A stretch of DNA of 64,000 nucleotides from Paenarthrobacter nitroguajacolicus (GCF_007786235.1 NZ_VNFK01000008.1:62001-126000), one strand, 5' to 3'. Counted from the stretch's first letter, positions 1 through 9,058 are shown. The notes: generated by a model from the letters alone, not told the origin. Program-made: numbers and translations.

Positions 1-441
1 ACGGCACCATTCCATAAGGTTCAGGAAATCCTGTTTCGGGCCACTGGTCCCCGTCAGCTGGTATCTCCAGGACCCACTATTGCCTTCCCACGCGGACTCA
101 ACAAACAGGAAGTCAATGCGCTGCTCCTGAAGCTGCTGCATCCAGCGGTCCTTCGTCAGAAAGACAAGATTCCATTCGAAGGCATAGGCCTTGGCTGAGA
201 AATCATCCAGGATTACGGCCACGGTTAGATCATCCCGGCGGGACGGCACCCGCGGGTAGTCGAAGGCCGGGAAAGTGAGTTGCCGTTTCTCGTTACTAGT
301 CTTAGAAGTTGCTGGTCGCGCCTGCACGTTCTTGTTGGATGTCTTATTTACCGCAAGCGCCCGTTGGCGTATATGGAACGCCTGGAGTTGCCGGACTCCC
401 CCGGCCCGAAAGTGCCAAGCGGCCTTTCGTAAATTTTCCAC
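1..441 (-). CDS. CgeB/YkvP-like glycosyltransferase, N-terminal 147 residues (runs off window)
   Basis: Reading the minus strand from a GTG at 441 gives an open frame of 147 codons to the window edge. It begins VENLRKAAWHFRAGGVRQLQ, then has a segment with DLTVAVILDDFSAKAYAFEW near residue 75 and a stretch with FVESAWEGN near residue 115. The 'VESAW.GN' region and the preceding 'ILDDFSAKAFA.EW' style are, from memory, typical of the N-terminal half of CgeB/YkvP-type cytoplasmic glycosyltransferases in actinobacterial capsule loci. The GTG lies 8 bases after the stop of the ABC ATPase gene, so it is probably the next gene of that operon. The ribosome binding site is poor, so the start could differ slightly. 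The 3' part is outside the window. Confidence 0.75.
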   Translation of the reverse strand, partial: MENLRKAAWHFRAGGVRQLQAFHIRQRALAVNKTSNKNVQARPATSKTSNEKRQLTFPAFDYPRVPSRRDDLTVAVILDDFSAKAYAFEWNLVFLTKDRWMQQLQEQRIDFLFVESAWEGNSGSWRYQLTGTSGPKQDFLNLMEWCR

Positions 442-449
442 GGTATAAA

Positions 450-1340
450 TCATGCCCGACTCCTACGCATCTTACTTCTGCCCAAAATTTCTGTCATTTG
501 CAGGTTTGCCCGAGCTTCATCACGAATTCTGGCGGCAGATATGCCGTTTCCTTTCGCAAGATTTCCAGTGAAATCCTGGTAGGCCTTGACGGTCTCAGCA
601 GGGTCTCCGTCCATGATCATGTGGCCCATGTCCAGCCACACGACGCGGCTACACATGCTGGTGATGGTGTCCAGTGAGTGGCTTACGATGAAAACGCAGC
701 CCGCCTGTTCACGTAGTTGATCCATACGGCGTTTACTTCTCTCACCGAATTGGGCATCACCCGTGTTCAATGCTTCGTCTACAAGGAGAATCTCTGGATC
801 GATACTTGCAGCAATGGCGAATCGAAGCCTTGATGCCATGCCTGAGGAGTAAGACTTCATAGGCAGGTAGATAGACTCCCTTAGCCCGGAAAGCTCTACG
901 ATGCTAGTAAATTTAGCGGCTACTTCCCGGCGGCTCATGCCCATAGCGAGACATCCCAGGACTACGTTCTGGTGACCCGAAAGGTCGCCGACAAGCGCAG
1001 CGTTGACTCCCAACATTATCGGAGTACTGGAAGCGAAGACCGCACCCGAGGAGGGCCTGACCTGTCCGCAAATGAGTTTCATCAGCGTGCTCTTACCAGA
1101 ACCATTTCGGCCGATAATGCCAACCGACTCGCCCCGCTCTACGACCAGGGACAACTCGTGCAAGGCCCGCACGGTTACCGTGTTGGGGCGCCGTATCAGG
1201 CGTCCCAAGAAGCTCGTTTCCCGGCGTTCCTTCGCAACCGCGTCAGCATCGGTTGTGACCACGCGATACTCCATGGCGGCACGATCCACTACTACGCAGG
1301 GGTGACCCTCAACGTCCAAGACCTGTTCAGCCACGACCAT
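450..1340 (-). CDS. Polysaccharide ABC transporter ATP-binding protein (TagH/Wzt type)
   Basis: A 296-residue ATPase that would power export of a lipid-linked polysaccharide or teichoic acid across the membrane. Walker A GRNGSGKS is at residues 77-84, the signature YSSGM at 164-168, Walker B ILLVDE at 184-189 and the switch His at 221. The long segment before Walker A and the 'SYSSGM..RL.FA' signature are typical of Wzt/TagH/RfbB-type exporters rather than uptake systems. There is no long C-terminal carbohydrate-binding domain. The ATG at 1340 overlaps the end of the permease gene by 14 bases, so the two are translationally coupled. An upstream in-frame ATG at 1469 would lie deep within the permease and was not chosen. 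Confidence 0.93.
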   Translation of the reverse strand: MVVAEQVLDVEGHPCVVVDRAAMEYRVVTTDADAVAKERRETSFLGRLIRRPNTVTVRALHELSLVVERGESVGIIGRNGSGKSTLMKLICGQVRPSSGAVFASSTPIMLGVNAALVGDLSGHQNVVLGCLAMGMSRREVAAKFTSIVELSGLRESIYLPMKSYSSGMASRLRFAIAASIDPEILLVDEALNTGDAQFGERSKRRMDQLREQAGCVFIVSHSLDTITSMCSRVVWLDMGHMIMDGDPAETVKAYQDFTGNLAKGNGISAARIRDEARANLQMTEILGRSKMRRSRA

Positions 1341-2214
1341 AGGATTCTTCCCCCTGCCAGAAGAAAACCATGCCAACGAGAAGCGCACCAAAGGCCCAAA
1401 CGCTGAGTGTCGCCCATGACTGCCACGTCGGAGGTTGTGCGTAGAGGACACAGTTGCGGATAATGTCAATCACGTTGAAGAGCGGATTTAGCTTCATGAT
1501 CGCCAATATGTCCGGGTGCGTGACAAATCTCTCGTAGGAGTAGAAGATAGCGGAGCCATACATCCAGGCCCGCATGAAAAACGGCAGCAAGTGCGTCGCA
1601 TCATGCACGCGGGAGATGACGCGCGCCAGGATTAGCCCCACACCCAAGTTGAAGATGGCCTGCAGCATTACGGCTGGAATAATCATGAACCACAACCAGG
1701 TGATCTTTTCCACTGGTGGAATCAGAGTGATGATCAGGAGCATGGCGAGAATCAGCGGGACGTTCGACATCATCTCACGGATGTTGACCCCAATAGGAAG
1801 CGTTGCCCGCGGGAAGTTGAAGGCTTGGACTACGGCTTTGTTGCTATGGATCGATCTCGCGCCGCTTGTTATGGCGCCAGACGTCCCCTGGAAGATGAAG
1901 ATGCCAATAACCAAGTAACCAACGTAATTCTCGATGCCATGACCGGTTTGGAGCAGCAGTCCAAAAATCACAAAGTAAGTAAGACCGTTGAAGATGGGGT
2001 TGAGCAACAACCATGCACTGCCCAAGCGGTCACGGCGTGTCCCGCTCTGAACCCTGGCGCGGGCATCGTAGAAGATGAACTCGCGAAAGTCCCAGAGCTG
2101 TACCAAGTAGTCCAAGAATCCTGGCCGTGCGCCGACGCGCGTCAAGCGCCGCATATCCACAGCCAGCGGTTGTACCACTGCTGGCTCTGGCAAAAGTGCC
2201 TTTTTCGCCGACAT
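1327..2214 (-). CDS. Polysaccharide ABC-2 type transporter permease (TagG/Wzm type)
   Basis: A 295-residue integral membrane protein with about six hydrophobic segments, the partner of the ATPase encoded next. The N-terminal cytosolic part contains a segment around residues 40-75 (FREFIFYDARARVQ then LGSAWLLLNPIFNGLTYFV) that matches the ABC-2 exporters for O-antigen and teichoic acid. The start codon shares its last base with the stop of the upstream glycosyltransferase (TGATG), and the 3' end overlaps the ATPase start. The pair suggests an ABC-dependent polysaccharide pathway separate from the Wzx/Wzy pathway encoded further along. Confidence 0.92.
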   Translation of the reverse strand: MSAKKALLPEPAVVQPLAVDMRRLTRVGARPGFLDYLVQLWDFREFIFYDARARVQSGTRRDRLGSAWLLLNPIFNGLTYFVIFGLLLQTGHGIENYVGYLVIGIFIFQGTSGAITSGARSIHSNKAVVQAFNFPRATLPIGVNIREMMSNVPLILAMLLIITLIPPVEKITWLWFMIIPAVMLQAIFNLGVGLILARVISRVHDATHLLPFFMRAWMYGSAIFYSYERFVTHPDILAIMKLNPLFNVIDIIRNCVLYAQPPTWQSWATLSVWAFGALLVGMVFFWQGEESYGRG

Positions 2215-3965
2215 CAGCTGACCCTCCTCTTATAGTTAGACGCTAAAGCTTCATAAGCTCGGCCATACGCAATAGCGTTGGCCTGCCACGTCCTTGTGGC
2301 TAGTACATAGTCCCTGCCCGCAGAGCCCATCCGCCGGCGCAATCCCTCATCCTCCAACAGATCGAGCAATACCTCAGCCAACCGTCCAGGGTCTTCAGCC
2401 TTGGTCACTCTGCCGTTGACGCCGTCGTGCACTATCTCACGCAGGGCGCTGAGATCGCTGGCCACCACCGGCCTACTGGAGGCCAGAGCTTCTACGGGCT
2501 TCAACGGAGTTACTGCCTGCGTTACGGTCGAATCCTTTCGAGGCACAACAAAAACGTCCAAGGCCAAGTGGTAAAGCCGCGCTTGCTCCGGCAGGACCCG
2601 ACCGGTGAAGATGGTCCGCCCTGAAAGCCCCAGACGCGCGACTTGGTCACGGAGAGCAGGCGCGGCCGTGCCATCGCCTACCAAGACCAGCTTCAACTTT
2701 GGCAGTCTTGGCGCAAGCAGCGCAAATGATGTGACGAGGTCGTCAAGGCCCTCGTAGCCGACAAGGCTACTGACAGTCCCTATATAGAGGTCGTCTGGTT
2801 CAAGACCGAGGGCATGACGAGCTTCCCCGTGCTTCATCGGAGCTTCCAGATACGCACCCCCAACCGCATTGGGAGTTATGAGGATCTTATGGTCCGGGAC
2901 GCCGCTGGCTGCGATGTTCTGTTTCATCGACTCACCGAGGGTCACTACGAGGTCGGCTGCGCGCATGACGTCGGCTTCACGCTCGGTGAAGAGCTCGTAT
3001 CGTTCGCTGCTGCGTGCTGCCTCATCGCGGCTCGACGCCCAAGTGTCTGCCAACTGCCCCCGGACCTCGTAGACCCACGGTATGTCCAAAGCGCTGGCTA
3101 CTTCACGCGCCACCAGTCCATTAACAAAGTGGGTGGTGGTGTGCAGAACTGACGGCCTAAAGTCCCGCGCCAACGTCAGCAACTCCGACGCCTGTTGCTG
3201 CAGACGACCATCCATTGTCGCCGCCATGCGGCTTGGCAGGATCCGCTCGTATCGAACGCCGTCAACAGTGTCCAGCTTCCGAGCGGTGAGTGTGCCAATC
3301 TGAACGGGATAGCCCAAGCGGGTTACGGCCAAGGTTTCCCAGCCGGCATCCTGCTGGGCGGTCAGGATGGAGTGCGAGCGTCGCGCGTACCCACTGCCGG
3401 TGTGAGGCACCGAGTTTGTCAGCAGGTGAAGTACTCGGCGGGGTTCAGGTACCACGGACGTAGTCGTTAGGGCTGGCTTCCAACCTTTGAAGACCTTGAG
3501 TTCCGATTCGAGACGACGCCGTTGTTTAGCCGTGCTGCCAGGTTTGCTCCGAAGAACGTCGAGAGCGCCACTCATGTCGCCGTCGTACCACTTTCGCCTG
3601 GCGATGGTGGCCGGAACGGACCTGGAGTCCCCTGCGCGTTGTAAGAGAACGTCCGCCCATTGGGGCAGTCCTGCTGCAATGGCAACGTCAGCGGCCTTCC
3701 GGGCAGATGCACCTTCGCAGCCGGCAACCAGCATGCCTTCAAAGCGTCGAATCAGTTCAGACTCTTGGCCCGCTGCATGGCTGGCTAGGAGAAACAGCGG
3801 ACGCCCGGACGAGGGTGCCAGTGACGCGAGGAGACGAGCAGCCGGTCTGACGAATCCCGCGGGCAGTTTCCTCAGAACCTGAAGTACCAACACAAACGGA
3901 GCCTCGGTTAGGTGCTCCGACACCGTTCCCGCCATAAGTTTGATGTTGCGAAATAACTGGATCAC
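2214..3965 (-). CDS. Glycosyltransferase, GT4 family, with N-terminal extension
   Basis: A 583-residue protein. The C-terminal ~400 residues are a GT-B fold GT4 enzyme: an N-lobe starting at RRVLHLLTNSVPHTGSGYARR near residue 176, the region IGTVSSLVGYEGLDDLV in the middle, and the nucleotide-sugar binding E-x7-E region near 'PLKPVEALASSRPVVASD'. The first ~170 residues are an alpha-helical extension that I do not recognise, making the protein about 200 residues longer than a usual GT4. It likely adds a sugar to the glycan exported by the adjacent ABC transporter. The 3' end abuts the permease start; the 5' end overlaps the upstream glycosyltransferase by 4 bases. Confidence 0.88.
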   Translation of the reverse strand: MIQLFRNIKLMAGTVSEHLTEAPFVLVLQVLRKLPAGFVRPAARLLASLAPSSGRPLFLLASHAAGQESELIRRFEGMLVAGCEGASARKAADVAIAAGLPQWADVLLQRAGDSRSVPATIARRKWYDGDMSGALDVLRSKPGSTAKQRRRLESELKVFKGWKPALTTTSVVPEPRRVLHLLTNSVPHTGSGYARRSHSILTAQQDAGWETLAVTRLGYPVQIGTLTARKLDTVDGVRYERILPSRMAATMDGRLQQQASELLTLARDFRPSVLHTTTHFVNGLVAREVASALDIPWVYEVRGQLADTWASSRDEAARSSERYELFTEREADVMRAADLVVTLGESMKQNIAASGVPDHKILITPNAVGGAYLEAPMKHGEARHALGLEPDDLYIGTVSSLVGYEGLDDLVTSFALLAPRLPKLKLVLVGDGTAAPALRDQVARLGLSGRTIFTGRVLPEQARLYHLALDVFVVPRKDSTVTQAVTPLKPVEALASSRPVVASDLSALREIVHDGVNGRVTKAEDPGRLAEVLLDLLEDEGLRRRMGSAGRDYVLATRTWQANAIAYGRAYEALASNYKRRVS

Positions 3966-5236
3966 TTGGTGTGCTCCTGGTCTGCCGAGCGTTCCGGACG
4001 CACCAGTGACGAAATGTTGTCCATGTATTTAACCGCCAGTTGCGCGTAGTCGGCATTATCACGCACCCACTCACGTCCACTTGCACCGGACGCCAGCCGA
4101 CTCCGATCGGCGGCCAGCTCGCGCCACAACTGTGCCACGGCCTCAGGGCTGGCGGGCACGACGTCTCCGCCACCGGCCTCGAGAACAATGCGCTCAGCCT
4201 CGCCCCGCACTATAGCGGTGACGTGCCTCCCAATCGCCAGGACCTCGTAGGTCTTTGAGGGCACTGTGGTCTCGAAGGACTTCCAGTCGTCCCGAAGGGA
4301 CACTACGCAGGTATCCGCTTCCCGGTATTTTTCTACCACTTCTGGTCCTTGAAGCGAGGGAAAAAAGGTGACGGGCGCGTCCAGTTCGCGGGCCAATTTC
4401 ACCAGTTGGGGACGGGTGGTGCCGTGCCCTACGAGCGTCAGCTGAAACGCGTCACCCAACAGGGCGCTGGCGCGAATCAGTATGTCCAAGCGTTGGCTCT
4501 TGCCGTGATTTCCCAAGTACAGGGCTCGGAAGACATCACGCTCCATCGGCGGCGGATCCAGGAATGGGACTAAGTTTAGATCGAGACCGTTGCTGACTGT
4601 GACCACATTTTCCAGGCCGCGTTCCCGCAATGTATCTGCAAAGCCTTCCGTGACCGTCACCACGAGATCGGCCCGCTGCTGCACGAACTCTACGACTCGC
4701 TCTACCAAGCTTTTGACGCTGCCTTGCACCATTCGGGCATCTCGCGCAAGATCCGGCCAAGCATCCCGCATCTCGACGATAAAAGGCACTCTACGAAGCT
4801 TGGAGAGAACATATCCGGTTGCCAGAGTAGGGAGACTCGGCGCCGTCGCAAGAATTGCATCGGGTTTCTTGCCACCCAGCCCTATGGGAACGGACATGAC
4901 TGCCGAGAAAAGCTGGTCTATAAAGCGCGCAAGGGACGAAGTCCCCAGATGCCTCAGGTAAGGAGCGCGTCGGATGATTTCCCCGTGTGGCCCGGTTTGC
5001 TGCGTGAAGGCAAGCCCAGCTTGCCTACGGGGCAAATTGCGGCGGCCGTTGGGATAGTGAGCTACGGGAGCGACAACGTCCACGTCCCACCCCGCCCGAC
5101 GAAATTCGCGGGTCAAGGATAACCATCGACGTTGGGGAGGGCTGTGCTCAGGCCAGTAAGAATGTGTGAGGAGCATAAGGCGCAGCGGTGATGCAGGTTT
5201 TTCGTCAGCCCTATCCCCGTGCAGGGAGTTACGCAT
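3962..5236 (-). CDS. Glycosyltransferase, GT4 family
   Basis: A 424-residue GT4 enzyme. The N-lobe carries LRLMLLTHSYWPEHSPPQRR, a common opening in the WbuB/WcaL-like group ('fpPe.ga...r...la'); the C-lobe has FRALYLGNHGKSQRLDILI and the acceptor/donor region VPSKTYEVLAIGRHVTAIV. I chose the ATG at 5236 (MRNSLHG) because it follows the stop of the upstream gene by 4 bases with a purine-rich site; the longer frame to 5305 would overlap that gene by 65 bases. It shares ATGA coupling with the following GT4 gene. Predicted role: cytoplasmic assembly of the polysaccharide exported by the ABC pair. Confidence 0.88.
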   Translation of the reverse strand: MRNSLHGDRADEKPASPLRLMLLTHSYWPEHSPPQRRWLSLTREFRRAGWDVDVVAPVAHYPNGRRNLPRRQAGLAFTQQTGPHGEIIRRAPYLRHLGTSSLARFIDQLFSAVMSVPIGLGGKKPDAILATAPSLPTLATGYVLSKLRRVPFIVEMRDAWPDLARDARMVQGSVKSLVERVVEFVQQRADLVVTVTEGFADTLRERGLENVVTVSNGLDLNLVPFLDPPPMERDVFRALYLGNHGKSQRLDILIRASALLGDAFQLTLVGHGTTRPQLVKLARELDAPVTFFPSLQGPEVVEKYREADTCVVSLRDDWKSFETTVPSKTYEVLAIGRHVTAIVRGEAERIVLEAGGGDVVPASPEAVAQLWRELAADRSRLASGASGREWVRDNADYAQLAVKYMDNISSLVRPERSADQEHTK

Positions 5237-5240
5237 TGGC

Positions 5241-5894
5241 CTACTTGCCGTTGACGCGGGATCCGGGGACGCCCCTGGAACGCAGAGCCCTGAAGTATGC
5301 GACACCCAGAAGTATCAGCACCAGAACGGTGAGACCTTGGACGATGGGGTTGTTTTCGGCAACCGGCGCCAAGGCAGCTTTCAAAGGGCCAGCGACATCT
5401 GCACTAACCACCGGAGGCGCTGCGGTCTTAGTAGCTGAGGGGGTCGGCGTAGGCGTGGTCTCGGCGGGAGCCGACGTAGCGGGGTCCGCCGGGATCTCAG
5501 GTTCCACGACGTAACCTTGCATGCCGGCGTCCGTTGGTACTTCAGGCACTTGGGTCTCTTGAGGGGGAATGACCGGTGCTACTGGCTCAACGGGCGCCGG
5601 ACCGGCGGGTTCCGGGGCTGGCGGAACGACAGGTGCAGGCTCTACAGGCGGCACAACTGGAGCAGGCGTCTCCGGGTCCAAGGGTGCAAACGTCGGAACC
5701 GGCTCAATCGGAGGGACCACCACCGGAGGCACTACCGGCTTGGTAGGAGTTCCAGGGTCAACCGGCTGCCCGGTTTCCGTCCCGGGTCCTGGTTCTGTTT
5801 CGGTGGCGATGGCAGGCTGGATTCCAAGGAACCCGAGAATGGCCAGCATCAAGACCACAAGTGCGGCTTGAACACGTTTGATTCCGGTGCCCAA
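5241..5894 (-). CDS. Secreted proline-rich protein with C-terminal membrane anchor
   Basis: A 217-residue protein with an N-terminal signal peptide (roughly residues 6-30), then about 120 residues dominated by Pro, Val, Glu and Thr in PAPVVPPVEPAP-like units, and a C-terminal hydrophobic segment (LTVLVLILLGVAYFRAL, near 185-202) with a basic tail. This architecture fits a cell-wall-spanning stalk anchored in the membrane by its C terminus; no LPXTG motif is visible. The start is a TTG at 5894, preceded by a very G-rich ribosome binding site (GGGGGG, 5 bases away). It is the first gene of the glycosyltransferase/ABC operon, which suggests a scaffolding or export role, but its function is unknown. 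Confidence 0.75.
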   Translation of the reverse strand: MGTGIKRVQAALVVLMLAILGFLGIQPAIATETEPGPGTETGQPVDPGTPTKPVVPPVVVPPIEPVPTFAPLDPETPAPVVPPVEPAPVVPPAPEPAGPAPVEPVAPVIPPQETQVPEVPTDAGMQGYVVEPEIPADPATSAPAETTPTPTPSATKTAAPPVVSADVAGPLKAALAPVAENNPIVQGLTVLVLILLGVAYFRALRSRGVPGSRVNGK

Positions 5895-5917
5895 CTTTCC
5901 CCCCGTTGTATCTATTT

Positions 5918-5937
5918 CAGAGCTCTCTCAGAGCTCT
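5918..5937. repeat. Direct repeat of CAGAGCTCT in the divergent promoter region
   Basis: CAGAGCTCT occurs at 5918-5926 and again at 5929-5937, separated by two bases; each copy contains the palindrome AGAGCTCT. It lies 24 bases upstream of the proline-rich protein start, between two divergent surface-glycan transcripts, so it may be a regulator binding site. This is inference from position only. Confidence 0.4.
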
Positions 5938-6139
5938 GTCGAACACAACCGCCTGAGACTTGGCGGCGCGCGGACGTCCACCGTCGGAGGGCGACCCGGT
6001 TTAGTTTATCGTATGGATTAGAAGTACCTTTCCGTGCGGGCTCTGACACCGCTGTCCGAAAGCCGCCCCACAGCCACTCCCAAAGTGGGCACAACGTCCT
6101 TGCTAGAGTCATAGCTGCCAAGCCGATCCCTAGGAAGTC

Positions 6140-7885
6140 ATGCCGCTCCGGAAGTTGCCCAAGAGTGAAACGCCTCCCGACGGGTCCCTGTTGCACCGTT
6201 TTCCTGGGAGCTCGTTTCGCCTCGTCACCGTAGTTACGGCGATGTCTGCAGTGTTTTTGATGTTGGGCGGAGTCAGCTTCGTCGCAGGAATCGAAAGAGA
6301 TGTCAAAGAGGCTGACTCATCCGGGCTTGTGGCCGGGAAAGTCCCCGGCCAGAAATCACCCGAGCCAACCTACCCGATCAGCGGTTACTTCATCATGGCC
6401 AGTTCCCGCGACACCACCAACCAGAAAAAGCTTGCGGATATCAAAGCACTTGGCGGCGATACCGTTATCACCTTCGGGACATCACTTCAGCCAGCCACAC
6501 TGGCGTCAATGCCCGGTGACTGCCTCATTGACGGGAAGCCCTGCGCGAGAGTCGCCTCCGGCTCACTCAGCGTGGACCGCTATTTCACATTCTTGGACGG
6601 TAGCAATTGGGGCGATTCAGCTCTCAAATGCCCGAATGACCGCACAGTCAATAACAACGGCCAAACATACTCAGTTCTGGTTCTGCCAAATTCTGGTCAA
6701 GGATGCACCTCCTCCGACGGAAAATATGACGTCGTGGTGGCCGGAGGCGGCAGCTCATCTGCAGTCGACCCCTCTCACTCCCTGGCAAACGCAGCCACCG
6801 ATCTTGGCATGAAGTTCTACGCCGGCTTGCCCGCACCGGTGAGAGGCAATGAGCTCGCCTATCTTCCAGATCTCTCATATCAAGCAACGCTGGCTGTCTT
6901 CACTGAGCGGTTTCTCGCCTATCAGGCGGATGCAAATGACATACCGGGCCTGGCTGGCTTCTACCACCACACGGAGATGCCTTTAACAGACAGCTCTGTG
7001 TTCGATCCAATACTCGATCTTTACACCAATCAAAACCGTGCCATTCGTCGTATCCTTCCTACCCGCGAAGCGATAGTCAGTCCGTACATTGATTCCCGCA
7101 CCGCCAACGCAGGCATCAGTCTAGATAAGGTCAAAACCGGGATCCGCAGGATTGCGCAAACTTCGGGCGGCCTGGGGCTGAACATTGCCATCCAAGATGG
7201 CATGGGTACTGGCAAGGGTGCAGCGTTCAGTGAAAGCGAAGCCAACTCGGCAGTAGATCCTTTCGCGGCAACCATTGTTGGACAAGGTCCTTGGGGAGCA
7301 AAGTACATTGCGCCAAACAAGGATTACTTCTCCGCCGCTGCCACAGGTATTTCCGGCACCGGAGCCGTGCTGTGGGCCAATGTTGAAGGGATGGCACCCG
7401 TAACCAATGCAAACACGTGCGGTGACAGCCGTCGCGGACAAACAACCAAGGCACGCCTGGACCGTCAACTTCAACAGGTAGCCACAGCCAAGAAGATTGT
7501 TTCCTTCATGTGGGACTCGTACTTCACCTGCAAAGGGACCGGCACTACCTTGCGGGAACAGGTCGAGTCGGGTGCCTCCACCCCCATCGTCACCGACACG
7601 ACCTTTAAACCCTCCACTGGGCAAGTCGAGGTGGTTGGCTTCAACTTGGAGGGAAGTAAGGTCACCGTGAAGTGGACGAACCAAAAAGGACAACAGCTCG
7701 AGAAATCTGTAAAAGCCAACACTCCGGATTCGACCTACGGAATACAGAAAGGCATGAATCCCAGGCTGGAAAAGGTCTCCGTCAACGTTGGCGTCACTAC
7801 CAGGAATGCCTCAAAGGACTACACAGTAGAACTAACCAATGGTTGGGGTAAGAAGGCGACAGAATTTCGTTCCCAGCTCCCCTAA
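6140..7885 (+). CDS. Membrane-anchored or secreted DUF4434-like protein
   Basis: A 581-residue protein with an N-terminal membrane/signal segment (about residues 27-50, LVTVVTAMSAVFLMLGGVSF). The mature part begins YPISGYFIMASSRDTTNQKK and continues as a probable TIM-barrel: repeated strands such as GGDTVITFGTSL, GMKFYAGLPAP, IPGLAGFYHHTEMPL and GLNIAIQDGMGTG resemble the DUF4434 family, which is found next to polysaccharide genes and is thought to be glycoside-hydrolase-like. The last ~100 residues look like a beta-sandwich. The ATG has a good AGGAAG site. It is divergent from the glycan export operon and upstream of an LCP gene, so a role in extracellular glycan processing or attachment is likely. 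The family assignment is from memory. Confidence 0.7.
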   Translation: MPLRKLPKSETPPDGSLLHRFPGSSFRLVTVVTAMSAVFLMLGGVSFVAGIERDVKEADSSGLVAGKVPGQKSPEPTYPISGYFIMASSRDTTNQKKLADIKALGGDTVITFGTSLQPATLASMPGDCLIDGKPCARVASGSLSVDRYFTFLDGSNWGDSALKCPNDRTVNNNGQTYSVLVLPNSGQGCTSSDGKYDVVVAGGGSSSAVDPSHSLANAATDLGMKFYAGLPAPVRGNELAYLPDLSYQATLAVFTERFLAYQADANDIPGLAGFYHHTEMPLTDSSVFDPILDLYTNQNRAIRRILPTREAIVSPYIDSRTANAGISLDKVKTGIRRIAQTSGGLGLNIAIQDGMGTGKGAAFSESEANSAVDPFAATIVGQGPWGAKYIAPNKDYFSAAATGISGTGAVLWANVEGMAPVTNANTCGDSRRGQTTKARLDRQLQQVATAKKIVSFMWDSYFTCKGTGTTLREQVESGASTPIVTDTTFKPSTGQVEVVGFNLEGSKVTVKWTNQKGQQLEKSVKANTPDSTYGIQKGMNPRLEKVSVNVGVTTRNASKDYTVELTNGWGKKATEFRSQLP

Positions 7886-7944
7886 TCACGTCGTCCTGAG
7901 GCTGAGTCTGATAGGTCGCTGTGCGGGCTACTTTTGCCGCTTGA

Positions 7945-7950
7945 TAGAAT
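7945..7950 (+). promoter_or_regulatory. Candidate -10 element (TAGAAT) for the LCP gene
   Basis: TAGAAT preceded by TTGA forms an extended -10 like element, placing transcription start about 25 bases before the LCP start codon at 7982. No convincing -35 hexamer is visible. It suggests the LCP gene can be transcribed independently of the DUF4434-like gene. Confidence 0.4.
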
Positions 7951-7981
7951 CATCACTGCTGACGCCGACACCAAGGAACAC

Positions 7982-9058
7982 ATGACGCTCCCGACCGAAA
8001 CCGAAACTCCCTCTGAGGAGTCCCGACCCCGACGTCAAAAGAGCGGCAAGAAAACCGCACGGAACGTGCTCCTTGGCTTCGCCGCCGCGGTGCTCGTAGC
8101 TGGCCTCATCGGCGGCGCTTACATCTTCAACCTTGCACAGACGTTCAACTCGGGTACCACCAAGATTGAGACCGCTTTCCCGGAAGAGTCCACGCGACCG
8201 CAGAAGACAGAGCCCGTCAACGGTACTGCGGCGATGAACATCCTTGTGATGGGCAGCGACACCCGCGGATCTGCTGAACTCGACGTCGACACCCAATCGT
8301 CCACCGACCAGCGGGCTGACACTCTGATGCTGGTGCATATCCCGGCGGACCGTAAGAATGTCTACGCTGTTTCCCTCATGCGGGACCTTTGGGTCGACAT
8401 CCCCGGAAAGGGACAGTCGAAGATTAACTCGGCCCTGGCTCAGGGTGGTGTTCCGCTCATGGTCCAGACAGTGGAGTCTCTCTTCCAGCAGCGCATTGAC
8501 CACGTAGCCATGGTGGACTTCGAAGGCTTCAAGGGCCTCACAGATGCCTTGGGCGGTGTGGAAGTCGATATCAAGATTCCATTCTCGCCAGCAAAGGGTC
8601 CCATGAAGGGTCACTATTACGAAGCCGGGAAGCAGACCCTCAACGGTGACGAAGCATTGGCCTTTGTCCGTGAGCGTTATTCGTTCAGCGACGGCGACTA
8701 CCAGCGCGTGCGAAACCAGCAGGCCTACATGAAGGCAATCATCAGCAAGACGATCGCCCGCGAGACGCTGACCAACCCGGTAACGGTCAACAGCATGGTG
8801 AGCGCAGTGTCACCGTTCATCAGTGTCGACAAAGGCTTCGATGCTGCAGCCATCGGTAGCCTCGCACTGGGGATGAAGGACCTTCGAGCGAACGACACCG
8901 TGATGTTCACGCTGCCCACGCTCGGCACCGGAACGTCCGCGGACGGACAGTCGATCGTTGTGCCGGACACAACAGCCATCAACGAGATTGCAACAGCCCT
9001 TTCGAAGGACCAGCTGGGAGCCTACGTCACTGCTCATGCTCTTGAGAAAGGCAACTAG
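7982..9058 (+). CDS. LytR-CpsA-Psr (LCP) family cell-wall glycopolymer ligase
   Basis: A 358-residue type II membrane protein: short basic cytosolic tail (RPRRQKSGKK), one membrane segment (residues ~29-50) and an extracellular LCP domain starting at MNILVMGSDTRG near residue 81. Conserved features include RADTLMLVHI, SLMRDLWVDIPG with the conserved Arg, KINSAL, and the ALAFVRERYSFSDGDYQRVRNQQ region with the conserved Arg pair. LCP proteins transfer undecaprenyl-pyrophosphate-linked glycopolymers onto peptidoglycan or arabinogalactan. The ATG at 7982 has an AAGGAA site; the longer TTG-started frame lacks one. Position next to a polysaccharide export operon supports anchoring of that glycan to the wall. 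Confidence 0.92.
   Translation: MTLPTETETPSEESRPRRQKSGKKTARNVLLGFAAAVLVAGLIGGAYIFNLAQTFNSGTTKIETAFPEESTRPQKTEPVNGTAAMNILVMGSDTRGSAELDVDTQSSTDQRADTLMLVHIPADRKNVYAVSLMRDLWVDIPGKGQSKINSALAQGGVPLMVQTVESLFQQRIDHVAMVDFEGFKGLTDALGGVEVDIKIPFSPAKGPMKGHYYEAGKQTLNGDEALAFVRERYSFSDGDYQRVRNQQAYMKAIISKTIARETLTNPVTVNSMVSAVSPFISVDKGFDAAAIGSLALGMKDLRANDTVMFTLPTLGTGTSADGQSIVVPDTTAINEIATALSKDQLGAYVTAHALEKGN

Noticed and set aside
5912-6196. 94-codon ORF in the divergent promoter gap
   Set aside because: It overlaps the start of the DUF4434-like gene and both promoter regions; no ribosome site and no protein-like pattern.
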